Assembly: GCA_002803225.1 (NCBI GenBank)
Contig: NXFV01000050.1
Location: 23,447 to 87,446 of the forward strand
Direction: 5' to 3'
DNA length: 64,000 nt
DNA from: Gamarada debralockiae
Taxonomy: Eukaryota; Ascomycota; Leotiomycetes; Helotiales; Hyphodiscaceae
Position 1 is the stretch's first letter, and every line of letters starts with the position of its first letter. Positions 21,170 through 31,100 of this stretch are shown here, piece after piece. A model generated the notes under the pieces. The model was not told where the DNA came from, ran no database searches, and saw only the letters and a program-made list of their open reading frames with translations. Made by a program: the position numbers and the translations under genes.

Positions 21170-22217
21170 ATGCCTTCATACCTTGTAACAGGGGCGTCCC
21201 GTGGAATTGGCGTGAGATATTTCTGGATCGCCTTTCCTTCTGTACGCTAATCAATATCTATCAGTTCGAGCTGCTTCGACAATTGTCTGAAAATCCAGAT
21301 AATGTCGTAGTCGCCATTGTTCGAAACAAGACTGCTACTGATAGCAAGGTTAATGCGGAGATCCCAGGAAGAAAAAACATATTCGTCATCCAAGGTGATC
21401 TTACCAATGTGGATTCTCTCAAGGTTAGCTCAACAAAGCCCGGGGTCTTGCAACTCATCTTGGAAATGGAACACTTTTCTGACTATATCAGAATGCCTTT
21501 ACCGAAACCAAGAAGATTACTGGAGATAGTCTCGATGTTCTCATCGCCAATGCAGGACTCATCTCTGATTATTCTCAATTTCTTTCGCTTAGTGAGCTGT
21601 AAGTATAAAGCAGCACAGTTATCAATATTATTTAATTCTAACTTGTTTTGGTAGGGGCCAAGATATTAAGGCATTGGAGGACGACCTCAACGAGTTGTTT
21701 CAGATAAACGTGGTTGGAAATATTCGACTCTTTAATATCTTCCTACCTCTTATTAAAAATGGGCAGACAAAGAAGGTTGTGACGATCTCTTCTGGAATGT
21801 CGGATGAAAAATTGGCAGTGGAATTTGAACTCTTTGAGGCTGCTCCATATTCAATCAGCAAATTAGCTATGAACATGGTGACAGCTAAATTTCAGGCTGA
21901 ATTCAAAAAGGAGGGTATTATCTTCATGGGTGTCTGCCCTGGAAACGTCAACACTGGACACTATGATAACCGTAAGTACGCTGTCTATAAAGTTTACTAC
22001 AGGATACTAAATGGAGCGCTTCCTCATAGTCACCCCGGAAAATATGCAGAAACTTATGGCCATGGGTAGAAAGTTTGCTGCGTACGCACCTCACCATAAA
22101 GGAATGGCTACGCCCGATGACGCGGCTCGCGATGTCCTGAATGTCATCCATAAAGCAACCCTGGAAGTAAACGGTGGCCAACTGGTATCTCACTTTGGAA
22201 ACAAGCAGTGGCTTTGA
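21170..22217 (+). CDS. Short-chain dehydrogenase/reductase (270 aa)
   Basis: Exons: 21170-21211, 21265-21423, 21492-21598, 21655-21971 and 22030-22217, with introns of 53, 68, 56 and 58 bp; all phases close. The product starts MPSYLVTGASRGIG, the NAD(P)-binding glycine motif, split from the rest by the first intron. It continues with DVLIANAGL (NAG motif), VVTISSG (catalytic Ser) and PYSISKLAMN (YxxxK). It belongs to the classical SDR type with about 250-270 aa. The C-terminus GGQLVSHFGNKQWL resembles fungal short-chain oxidoreductases of unknown substrate. Soluble, no targeting signal seen. Confidence 0.86.
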
Positions 22218-24298
22218 CTGGGGAGATTCCAACTACACGATGAATGATTCTTTTGTTTGTACAGTCATTGAAATATCGTGGTTATTGTCAATTTTGATTA
22301 TACGTATTCATACTGGGTGCAATAACTCGGACATTCGGTTCAATACATAGGTATATAGCCTAAATCTAAGAGCAGTGTTCGCAACCCGATCAAAAAGACA
22401 GATAGGCCATGAATCCTTTCGGCTACATTTAGGAAAGCGGTGATAGGGTGCCTACCATTTTGATAGGTGGTAAGTGGACAGTACCTTGGAGCGAGCCACT
22501 TTCGTCGACGCTGCTATTGTCAACCCAAAAAGAACACGTGGCACGTTCCTGAGGGGTCGTGATTAAAAACCCATCCGTGGGCTCACACCGGGTGTTAGCT
22601 AGCTCTTAGTCAACCACCTAAGCGTTTTAGTCGGCCCAACACGTAATTTAGATAATTTTCTCATGTCAAGAACGCGCCTAACCTTTACCCCTTCTTTATC
22701 CACTTTTATTTATCTCAAAAATCCATCAAAATGAACTGTCTTGTGTTACCTACATCTCGATCCCCTTTTCTATTCCCATCTCTTCAGCTACCGCCTACTT
22801 TACAAGCAAACTATAGTGCAGTTCCACTTGTCTCTCTTAGCCTGACCCCAGGTGATATTAATATAGCTCTCCCTCCCAAAGGGAACTTGTAAAACTGTAG
22901 AGGCTCTTGAGAAAGCTATTACGATTTTACTAAGCCTAGTGGCTATAGTTTGGTAAAATAAAGGAGCAAGACTATGCGAGGGAGCAATCGAATTAAGACA
23001 TACTTCTATTGTGTTCAGTGCTACGACTCTGGCAAAAGCAGGAGCGCTCCGCGTGGCCAGGAGTCACAGTCTCGCGCATGTGGTTGCTAGTTCTTAGTAC
23101 TAGCAAGTCAGACAATCTGCAAGACTAGTTAGCAGTTGAAACATCGAGCTGAGGCTCTATATAGGCAGCACAACTATGCTCCTAGCGCTCACCCTGCTGA
23201 GTAACCTGTCTATTGCAAAATAGGCAGTCGAACCCAGGTGAGCTATTGAGCTCTTTACAATTCAGCCTTGAGTAAGGACACGTAACTGACTAGTACTAGA
23301 GAATAGGGCTCAACATATCTTTATAACCTTACCAGAACGTCTTAAATACCTCTAATCAAATTATAATAATATCTTAATAGACAACATATATAAAAAAAAA
23401 CCGGTTTCATCTACCTCTATTTGTTATAATTGGTTAGTTTTAGCTTTATCTATGCTTTATTTGATTTATTACTATTTACTAACCTTTAAATAGGTGTTGA
23501 CTACTAAGGCAAAACCTTCTTTATAGGATTTGCATTCTTTTCCGGCAAATCAGAGGGAATATAAAAATGGGCTTGTAAGCAGGTCAAGGAGCTATTTGCT
23601 ACGTTAAATACCAGTTTTGATTGCTAGTCCTGCAGCTATTAGCGCTAATTGTTATGACAGCTCTACGCAATGGAGTCTCAGCATTGAAGATTCTACGCAG
23701 AAGGTGCTGTATTGTACAAAAGATACTAAGCTAAGGAGAGAAGGAAAAAGCTTTACGAGTACACGACCTGATATCTCTGAAGGGCGCTCTAGTGCACTTG
23801 GCTCTTCGCGCGTTAACGCATTAAATCCAGTCGTTTCTTCTTTTTCTAATTTTTCCCCTTGATCGCAAGAGCTTTTTGGACCTTTTCCGACGGCGCCGCG
23901 GAGTACTTAGCAGCGTGATTCCATATCCGGTCTACGAAAGGGATTTACTTAAGAGCTGACAGACTGATCTTGCCCCTTTGTAGCAGGGATGAATCCCTGG
24001 CTTTGTGGATCTGCTGTACACGTGATCAGGTGATATTCGCCAGAACTGTCACACCTTATCTATACTTACACTAGCCCAGTATGTTAAGACACAAGTGCCT
24101 TATATACTCCTAATGATATATTTGTGAAGAGTACATTAATTAGAGGTGTAGTTATAAAATCATAAGTGATAATAATTTCTATTAAAAAGTAGTGATTTAG
24201 ATAATGGTATTTTGTGAAAATAAGCGATTTGACACTACGGCTGTACGGTATTCAACCCCTTAGCGAGAAAAATACCAGTCTCTGGTAGTCCGTCTATG
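22218..24298. other. Gene-free region, 2.1 kb
   Basis: No conserved frame on either strand. AT-rich patches (23340-23500, 24060-24200) alternate with balanced sequence, as expected of old degraded repeats, but I could not define ends or a transposase. A poly-A run lies at 23391-23400. Confidence 0.5.
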
Positions 24299-24520
24299 CG
24301 GCGAACGCCAACCGCGGAGGATGCAGATGGAAGTAAAGAAAAAAAACTTTCATTATTCCGAATACTAAGAAAGGCGAAGCGATCCCAACACACCACTATA
24401 CCCTTGTTGGCATTGCTTGATCGCAGTAGGTGGGATGCTTCTGTATGGTCTTTCTTCCGATCTGACCATGAGTTTTACGAAGAATTGCCTAAGGTCGAGG
24501 GGACCGACTGGTGTGAGTAA
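24299..24520 (+). pseudogene. Relic of the 3' end of a HET-domain gene
   Basis: About 220 bp align by eye at roughly 70 percent identity with 28281-28490, the end of the downstream HET gene. Shared segments include CGAACGCCAACC, AAGGCGAAG and CACCACTATACC followed by TTGTTGGC. Frame is lost relative to the intact gene. It lies on the other side of the transposon from the intact copy, so it is a second, decayed HET locus or a partial duplication. Confidence 0.68.
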
Positions 24521-24979
24521 GAGGCCAGTGCCTTTTGGGAAGGCACAGTGCTGGAATGAGATGAAGCCGTTTTGGAATGGGATTACGGCGTGAATATGGA
24601 GTAGCAGAACTACGGAATACGACACGGAGGAGAGCTGTTGGTTGGAATGCCGATCCCTGCCGTATTGGGTACAGCTTGTATTTGCTTCTTCCTTTAGGAT
24701 AAAGGGCGTATCCCCCCTTGACTTTTTGCGCTCCTTAGATATCTAGCTAGTCAAGAATTCTACGATACTTTGCCCGAAAACCGTCCCAACTGACAAGAGC
24801 TCGGAAGGGGCTTATGAAAGGCTTTGACTATGAAATTCTTGTAATTTCATCGCGGTCCAATGGTTGAATGTATTCAAAACGACATTCACCGTTTCAAATG
24901 GATCTGTAGCACATACATTGAAATGAAATCTTTTTATGTCCCAGATCTAGGGAGATGTTGATAGAGACCCTGTTGTTGC
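24521..24979. other. Spacer between HET relic and transposon
   Basis: No gene recognised. A short near-palindrome (ATGAAATTCTTGTAATTTCAT) is present near 24829-24851. Confidence 0.45.
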
Positions 24980-26463
24980 CACCAGGGGGTGCGCTAATTC
25001 CCGCACCAGCCCAATTAGCCGAACCGTAAATATCATCATAAATTCTGGCATGTAAACAACCACTTCTACATACAATATAGCAGTCAAAACACGCTCCAAT
25101 TGTTACTACACTCCTCTACCTGATAAATTCAATGTCGATATACATACTACCCGAAAGAGAGTACGTTTCTATGATACCTAGGACCACAGATCGCCGACGC
25201 ATACGCTAAGGGCCTTAGAGCGAGAATTTAGGCTCACCCATCCCAATAGTCAGCGCTGGCTCGACTAACGAGCTCACTATAGCTCTCCTGCATATCGAAG
25301 GACACGTAAGCTGTCAAACAACCTTAGTCCACATCCAAAAGTCTTAGTAGAGACCTGCAAAATGCTTGTTTCTCCGTCTAAAAACAAGGTCTGCGACTAG
25401 TAATATGAAGCCTAAATTAAGTACCACAAATTGCCAGTTAAGAAGCGCGCACTACAAAAGAGGCTTAAGCAATACACTAATAGAGGTTAGCGGTACAAAA
25501 TAGTATATATTTAGAAGAAGATTTCGTAGAAGAACAAGGGCGAGAGGATACACTATAGCGCAGCACACCTGCAATATACTGTCTATAACTACTAGTAGTA
25601 CGTCTTCTTCACAGACGAGGCGTATATAGACCCTTTATCCCAAGGCGTAGGTTATATACTTCAGGAGCAAGGACATCGAACAGACCCCAAAAACATACAA
25701 GAACGGGGCAAGAAGATGAGTATCAAGGTTTATATTACAGGGTAGTATAATTAGTAGTCTAAATATAAGAAATTAGAATTCTACAAAGACGAAGAAGCTT
25801 ATACTAAGAAGCCTAAGAAGCCTAAGAAGCCTCCTAAGCCTCATCGACGACCTATAACTAAGACTAAGGAAGAATATACTATTAGGGTAATAGAATAGGA
25901 AGCTTCTATTAGTCACGACAAAGAGGTCAAACCCAAGGGCAATGCTATAACACAAAAGTACTACGTCGATTGCCTTCTCCCTATTTATGTCGATGCTCTC
26001 TACAAAACACGTTTATAACCTAATAGGGAGCTCAAGCCTTAGATATTTCAAGAGGATAGTGACCCTAGTCACGGGAAAAGGAAGAGGGGGTTATCACAGC
26101 TCTATTTAGAGTCCAATTGGATACTAGTCCTCCGTCACCCTCCCTAATCACCTGATCTCAATCCAATAGAGGCTTGTTAGAATATCCTTAAGATTAAAGT
26201 ACGTAAAAGGCTGTAGCATAGTCTTGAGGAGTATAAGGAGGTTATACAAGACGAATAGAGTAAAATTACTATAGTAGAGGTTCGTGCGCGTATCGCTGAG
26301 ATACCAGATAGGTGTAAGAGAGTCGTGGAATCAAGGGGAGCACCGATTAAGAGTGATTTATAGTAATATTATAGATAATTAAGAAGAATACAGACTTTGT
26401 AGTACAATTTTTAGTGTTTTCGGCTGTTTCGGGCTGGTGCGGGAATTAGCGCACCCCCTGGTG
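24980..26463 (+). mobile_element. RIP-degraded Tc1/mariner-like (IS630 superfamily) transposon, 1.48 kb
   Basis: The ends carry a perfect 33-bp inverted repeat (24980-25012 and 26431-26463), beginning CACCAGGGGGTGCGCTAATT. The plus-strand interior from about 25340 translates, with many TAG/TAA stops, to a Tc1-type transposase. Visible pieces are FFTDEAYIDP (first Asp block), ITQKYYVDCLLP, QEDSDPSHGKRKRG (second Asp block) and SPDLNPIEA (third acidic block). Stops commonly sit where Trp or Gln codons would be, as RIP produces. No clear TA duplication flanks the repeats. It is inactive. Related to the element at 45926-47384. Confidence 0.85.
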
Positions 26464-26585
26464 GGCTGTCCCAGCTGATGACAAAGCATGCATCAAACAA
26501 GCCCGCAGCCTCGCTGTCCGCTTTCTTCACTCTAACTCCACAAAGAGTAGCCAGCGGGCAGGAAGAGCGTCACCACACAGCAGCC

Positions 26586-28496
26586 ATGGACTCCTTCGAT
26601 GTCGGAGCCTTCAAATACCAACCGCTCACGCATCACGATTCAATCCGACTCATTCTCCTACAGCCTGACCTTCCAGGTTCACACGTCAAGTGCAGCCTGG
26701 AGTACACCACCCTCGAAGAGTGTCGCAATGACATCTACGACCAATATACCGCGCTTTCATACGTCTGGGGTAATGCTACAGACCAGAGAGTTATTTCACT
26801 TGACGACCAGTCTTTCAACGTCACTGCAAATCTTGCGGCTGCTTTAAATGATTTAAGACACGAGAGCAAAGTTCTTCGCCTTTGGGCCGACGCAGTTTGC
26901 ATTGATCAATCCAACCTACAGGAGCGAAATCAGCAAGTCACTCTTATGAGGCAAATATACGCTCTTGCTCAACAAACAGTTATTTACTTGGGCTCCTCCA
27001 ACGCGGAGGATGAGGCTGTCTTTGCAGTTCTGAGCTCATTAAAAGCTACGGAGAATGACTTGATCACAGCGGAGTTAATCGAAGGAGCTACCAGGCGTAT
27101 TCTAGCAAGCCCTTGGTTCACAAGAGTTTGGGTGTATCAAGAGCTGGTTCTGTCGAAGGAAGCGTGGGTTCAACTCGGAAGGCAGCGAGTTGAGTGGGAG
27201 CCTCTCTGTGCCAAATTGCTTGCCGATGATACACGATTGCACCCAAACGAAGCTGGGTATGAGAGACTGGAATTACTTTCACATATGCGAAACGCACGAC
27301 AAAAGTTTAAGATCAGTCTGCTCGGAGGAGCGGGTCCGCCGTCTTTATTTGAGATCCTTCTATCTAGACGTGGACTCGGAGTATGTGACTCCCGAGACAT
27401 AGTATATGGCCATCTTGCGGTGGCTGACACGGCCAAATCTTGCGAGAGTGGCTTGCAGAATATTGCGATGCCCGTCGTCGATTATCAGAAAAGTCTCATT
27501 GACGTGTTCACCGACGCAACTTGCCACATTCTAGCATCTTCTGGGAGTCAGGAAGTGCTACTCTATGTGGATGTCATGGAACCTTCATGTCGAACACAAG
27601 GTCTTCCATCATGGGTGCCCGACTGGTCCTTGGGCTCTTCACACTACGCCCCTCGAATTCCTCCTAGAATCTACCATCATGGCAATGGTAAACTTTCGAC
27701 GGGTGCGGTAGTAGATATCGATGGACGAGCAATGTTGGCATTTACTGGTAATGCGGTAGGAGTCGTCCAATGGGTATTCCCCGAATCTGTAGACGATCCT
27801 GACGTGACTGAACTTTATGATTCTCTGGAGTCTGCGGGATTTTTAGAAACAAAATACGCTTTGGACATATACTGCAGGGCATATGTTTCCCATCGAGAAT
27901 ATGGTAGAAACATGGACAACCTCCACTTGAGTCCAGGACGAGACGGTCATGAGGTCCCCGAAGAACTTAGATACGTTTCTGCCCTGATGAATGACGTCTT
28001 GAAACAAACACCAAAATTTCGAGAACGGTATGAGAAACCAGTCGGTCTGAAATCCCTCAAGCGCCTATTATCCCCATCTCTAGACACGGTGTCGTCTGCA
28101 AGGCAAAGGGGAGGAGTAAACTTCTTCAGACGGAACAGTATCCTGCGTGGAAGAAGGATTGCGATCTTCTCCGGAGGACGAGTTGGAATAGTGCCAGCAG
28201 CAACTCTTCCAGCTGATCGCATTTATTTTCATCCCCTTGACAAGAAAGAATGCCATTTTCTGGTGGTCCGGCCATCCCGCGAACGCCAACCATGGTGGAT
28301 AGAGATGGAATTGAGAAGAAAGCTTCCATTTCTTCCGAGTACTCAACAAGGCGAAGAGATCACAATCCACCACTATACCTTTGTTGGCGTTTGCTGGATT
28401 GCAGCGAGCTGGGACATTTCTAGACGGGTATATGACCCAGACTTCAGACTTGACGATAAGAATTTCGAAAATCTGAGCATATTTGTGCTGCACTAA
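26586..28496 (+). CDS. HET-domain protein (heterokaryon incompatibility family, 636-672 aa)
   Basis: A single-exon gene. HET domain (PF06985 type) motifs are clear: YTALSYVWGN (about residue 60 from this ATG), LWADAVCIDQSNLQERNQQV, AQQTVIYLGS and PWFTRVWVYQELVLS. The C-terminal half is variable, as usual, and ends in a block shared with the relic at 24299-24520. Proteins of this family act in allorecognition between fungal individuals, usually triggering cell death when partners are incompatible; its specific partner is unknown. I prefer the ATG at 26586 (context GCCATGG). An in-frame ATG at 26478 would add 36 residues and lies only 14 bp from the transposon end, so promoter and leader may partly derive from the element. 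Confidence 0.88.
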   Translation: MDSFDVGAFKYQPLTHHDSIRLILLQPDLPGSHVKCSLEYTTLEECRNDIYDQYTALSYVWGNATDQRVISLDDQSFNVTANLAAALNDLRHESKVLRLWADAVCIDQSNLQERNQQVTLMRQIYALAQQTVIYLGSSNAEDEAVFAVLSSLKATENDLITAELIEGATRRILASPWFTRVWVYQELVLSKEAWVQLGRQRVEWEPLCAKLLADDTRLHPNEAGYERLELLSHMRNARQKFKISLLGGAGPPSLFEILLSRRGLGVCDSRDIVYGHLAVADTAKSCESGLQNIAMPVVDYQKSLIDVFTDATCHILASSGSQEVLLYVDVMEPSCRTQGLPSWVPDWSLGSSHYAPRIPPRIYHHGNGKLSTGAVVDIDGRAMLAFTGNAVGVVQWVFPESVDDPDVTELYDSLESAGFLETKYALDIYCRAYVSHREYGRNMDNLHLSPGRDGHEVPEELRYVSALMNDVLKQTPKFRERYEKPVGLKSLKRLLSPSLDTVSSARQRGGVNFFRRNSILRGRRIAIFSGGRVGIVPAATLPADRIYFHPLDKKECHFLVVRPSRERQPWWIEMELRRKLPFLPSTQQGEEITIHHYTFVGVCWIAASWDISRRVYDPDFRLDDKNFENLSIFVLH

Positions 28497-28678
28497 ATAT
28501 TCAAGATCCTATTTCTTAGGAGTAGGGGTCAAAAACAGATACTAGATACCTCCACCCAAACATTAAAGCCAGGCATGAATGTATCCTCATTCGTGCCAAC
28601 AGTCTTATATCACTGCTTGCCACCGACAGCCCTCAGATCCCAACAGAGTTGGCAACAAATCACCGTCTCCAACGAGGT

Positions 28679-30281
28679 TTAATCTCTACATCCATGCAAC
28701 AATGCTGGAGAATCACTACAGCCCTGCACAAAGCTTCCAGCAACAATCGAGCTTAACCCTAGGATAGCCGTCCAAGGGTTCTTCAGCATCCCAAAATCAA
28801 CTTCCACCTTTGAGTCGGTCGATGAGAGTGACCCGTGTTCGGCACCAGTATCATTCCAGTTCTCATGGACTGTGGTCGATTGGGAAAGAGTGAAACCTGC
28901 AGCTTGCCATGTTGTTCGAAGAGCCAGCATCGTCATCGCGGCCATCAATTGAGCCACAGCGAATGTGTTCGGTCTGAGTATCATCTTGATCAAAGCATTG
29001 GAAGCCAGAGCTGCAATCGCTGCTCTCTCGAGCGTGATGTATGCGAAGCCGTACAGAGCCAGTATCGAGATGCCAACAACTGCATTGAAGATGGCGGAGC
29101 GAAGCTGGATTGAGATTCTACTGGCGTTGTGATTTCCACAACAGCCAGCAAAGTGGCAACCAACCCGTCCAACGGCTTCTGCAACAGGAAGGGCGATAGC
29201 GAGGCAGAGAAATAGTCGGTAGCGGTCGACCAGCGGAGATATAGCGACGCTCAGAGAGATTGCGACCATAGCGCCTTGGATCCAAAGACCTGTTGCGGAG
29301 AAGATCTTTGGACTCAAAATTGCTTTGGGTCCATTCTGAGAGAGGATTGATGGGATGCGAGCGCCAACAAAGGCAGCCAGACCAATGAACAGAAGTTGCA
29401 GATTCAACTTGGAAATATCCCCCGAGCTCAGCAGCGTTGGCGAACCTTGAATATAGACGTTTGATGCCAGAACAGCGTCAGAGAACGAGGCAACCCCAAA
29501 AAAGAATCCGTAAAGCGAGATGTCGAATCTCTGGGCGACTCTCACATGAGCTGGCTTTGTGTCGACGAGTTTGAAAATCTCCAGACGCCTCACGACGTTG
29601 ATGATGACACATTGAACCTCGTGTAAATGAACGGACACGTTGCGTTCGCCCAGAAAACGGGATCGGTAATCGAATGCATGGGCAAGAACGTCGCAGCATA
29701 GAGCGAAGGTGGGAGCCGGACGAGGACAAGGAGGAACCATTTTGTCGTCTGGACTCTGTACGCCAGCGACGAGCTTTCGGGTTTCAGACCATGCAGCGTG
29801 ACCAAAAATGCTGTATCTGAAAACAGCTCGGTGATCAGAGAAGCGTAGAATGTGTATATGATACACAGAGGCGGGCCAGCTTGGAGATGGTATATCAGAT
29901 ATCCAAGTGAAGCGAGAAGATGTGTGATGTATTTGCTGCTACGATGGAGGCGATTGAACTCAGAGACCCAGAGCACACCTCGAGATGCCATGCAGGTTTG
30001 CCCTGCGGCTGAGGAGTGCGGATTTCCAAGAATATCGTTGATTTCGGAGGAATCTTGAAGTGCTTTGTAGCATGTTGGAGCTGAGGAGAGGGTGATGAAG
30101 ATTCCCATCATGAAAGCGAAGTATTGAAGGTCTTTTCTGTCGCGGTAGAGCTTGTCGTAGAATTCGGGGTGGAGGCGTCGGAAGGTCTTTTTGATGAGTC
30201 GCTCGACGACGAAATAGGCAGTCAGATAAAGCAGCAATGCTGGAAAGGATAGAAGGTATATTCAGAAGCAAATATCTCCAT
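28679..30281 (-). CDS. Membrane protein joining a TLC-like half to an Lgt-like half; reading frame interrupted
   Basis: Two frames lie head to tail on minus. The first (about 30237-29625) encodes LLLYLTAYFVVERLIKKTFR, YDKLYRDRKDLQYFAFMMG and VSEFNRLHRSSKYITHLLAS, with several hydrophobic helices like TLC (TRAM/LAG1/CLN8) proteins. The second (about 29620-28679) encodes RFDISLYGFFFGVASF, VGARIPSIL, ATGLWIQGAM and EAVGRVGCHFAGCCGN. Their order and spacing resemble prolipoprotein diacylglyceryl transferase (Lgt) and Lgt-like bacterial proteins. The frames differ by one base near 29600-29625 and no intron of normal length repairs this. The 5' end is also off by one: ATG at 30281 reads MEIFASEYTFYPF, then shifts before PALLLYLTAY in a C-run. 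Either two indels (sequence error or pseudogenisation) or unseen splicing. Confidence 0.5.
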
Positions 30282-31100
30282 AACTGCGACTTTCAATTAC
30301 CAAAAATTTATGCGGTGAGGTGACCAGGAAGCCTGAATACGGAGGTTGTTTATCTCGAATAAACAACGGAGAGGTACAGAACTTGTACAAGTACCTTCGT
30401 TCCGGGACATAAGACGTGGTACAGCTTCCAAAGGCGGCTGCGCTGCGAAAAGTAGCCTCAATCAATCCCTAATTGCTGATTTAGTCTTGGCCCTGCGCAA
30501 CTCGTACCCCTGAGCGAAGCGATGCCCACTCCGGGGTAGCGAAAATGGAGGCTTACGAAGCACAGCTGACATCAGCTCTAAGCTCAAGATCCGATACCGA
30601 TGAAGTCTTTACAGATACCCGATACATATACGAGTATTCTATACCGTGTACCCAGCCAATAATAACATGTTCTTGTCACGCTGAACTTCAAACCCACAAT
30701 CAAGGCGTACAGCTTTACAATGTTGCGCTAGATTTGCCAAGTTGGGAGAGAAAGCGGCGCTGCAGCTTACATGATCTCCACAGATAAAGCCTTATTGTAA
30801 CTTTAAGCTCTCTCATTTGTAATTTGAATCCGGTCCAAAGATTCATGAGTCAGTTGTTGGAAAATCGTGTCTGAAAGAGGAAATTTTCACGACTTCCAGA
30901 CACTCCAGATATTTTTTCATTTCCTCCTCTCTATTGTTCGAGTGATGAGAAAGAAATCACATCGAAAATTTTAGTCGCAAGGACGAACAGGACGGAGCAA
31001 AGAATTGGATACAAAATTTGACTCTCGCCAATGAAAAGGATGCACCTTGTGCAACAGAAATGTTGAAGTCTTGGGGATTGAATTCATCGTAAATTTTGAT
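30282..31100. other. Divergent intergenic region
   Basis: Lies between the minus-strand TLC/Lgt-like gene and the plus-strand MFS gene, so both promoters should be here. No conserved reading frame or repeat was recognised. Confidence 0.5.
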
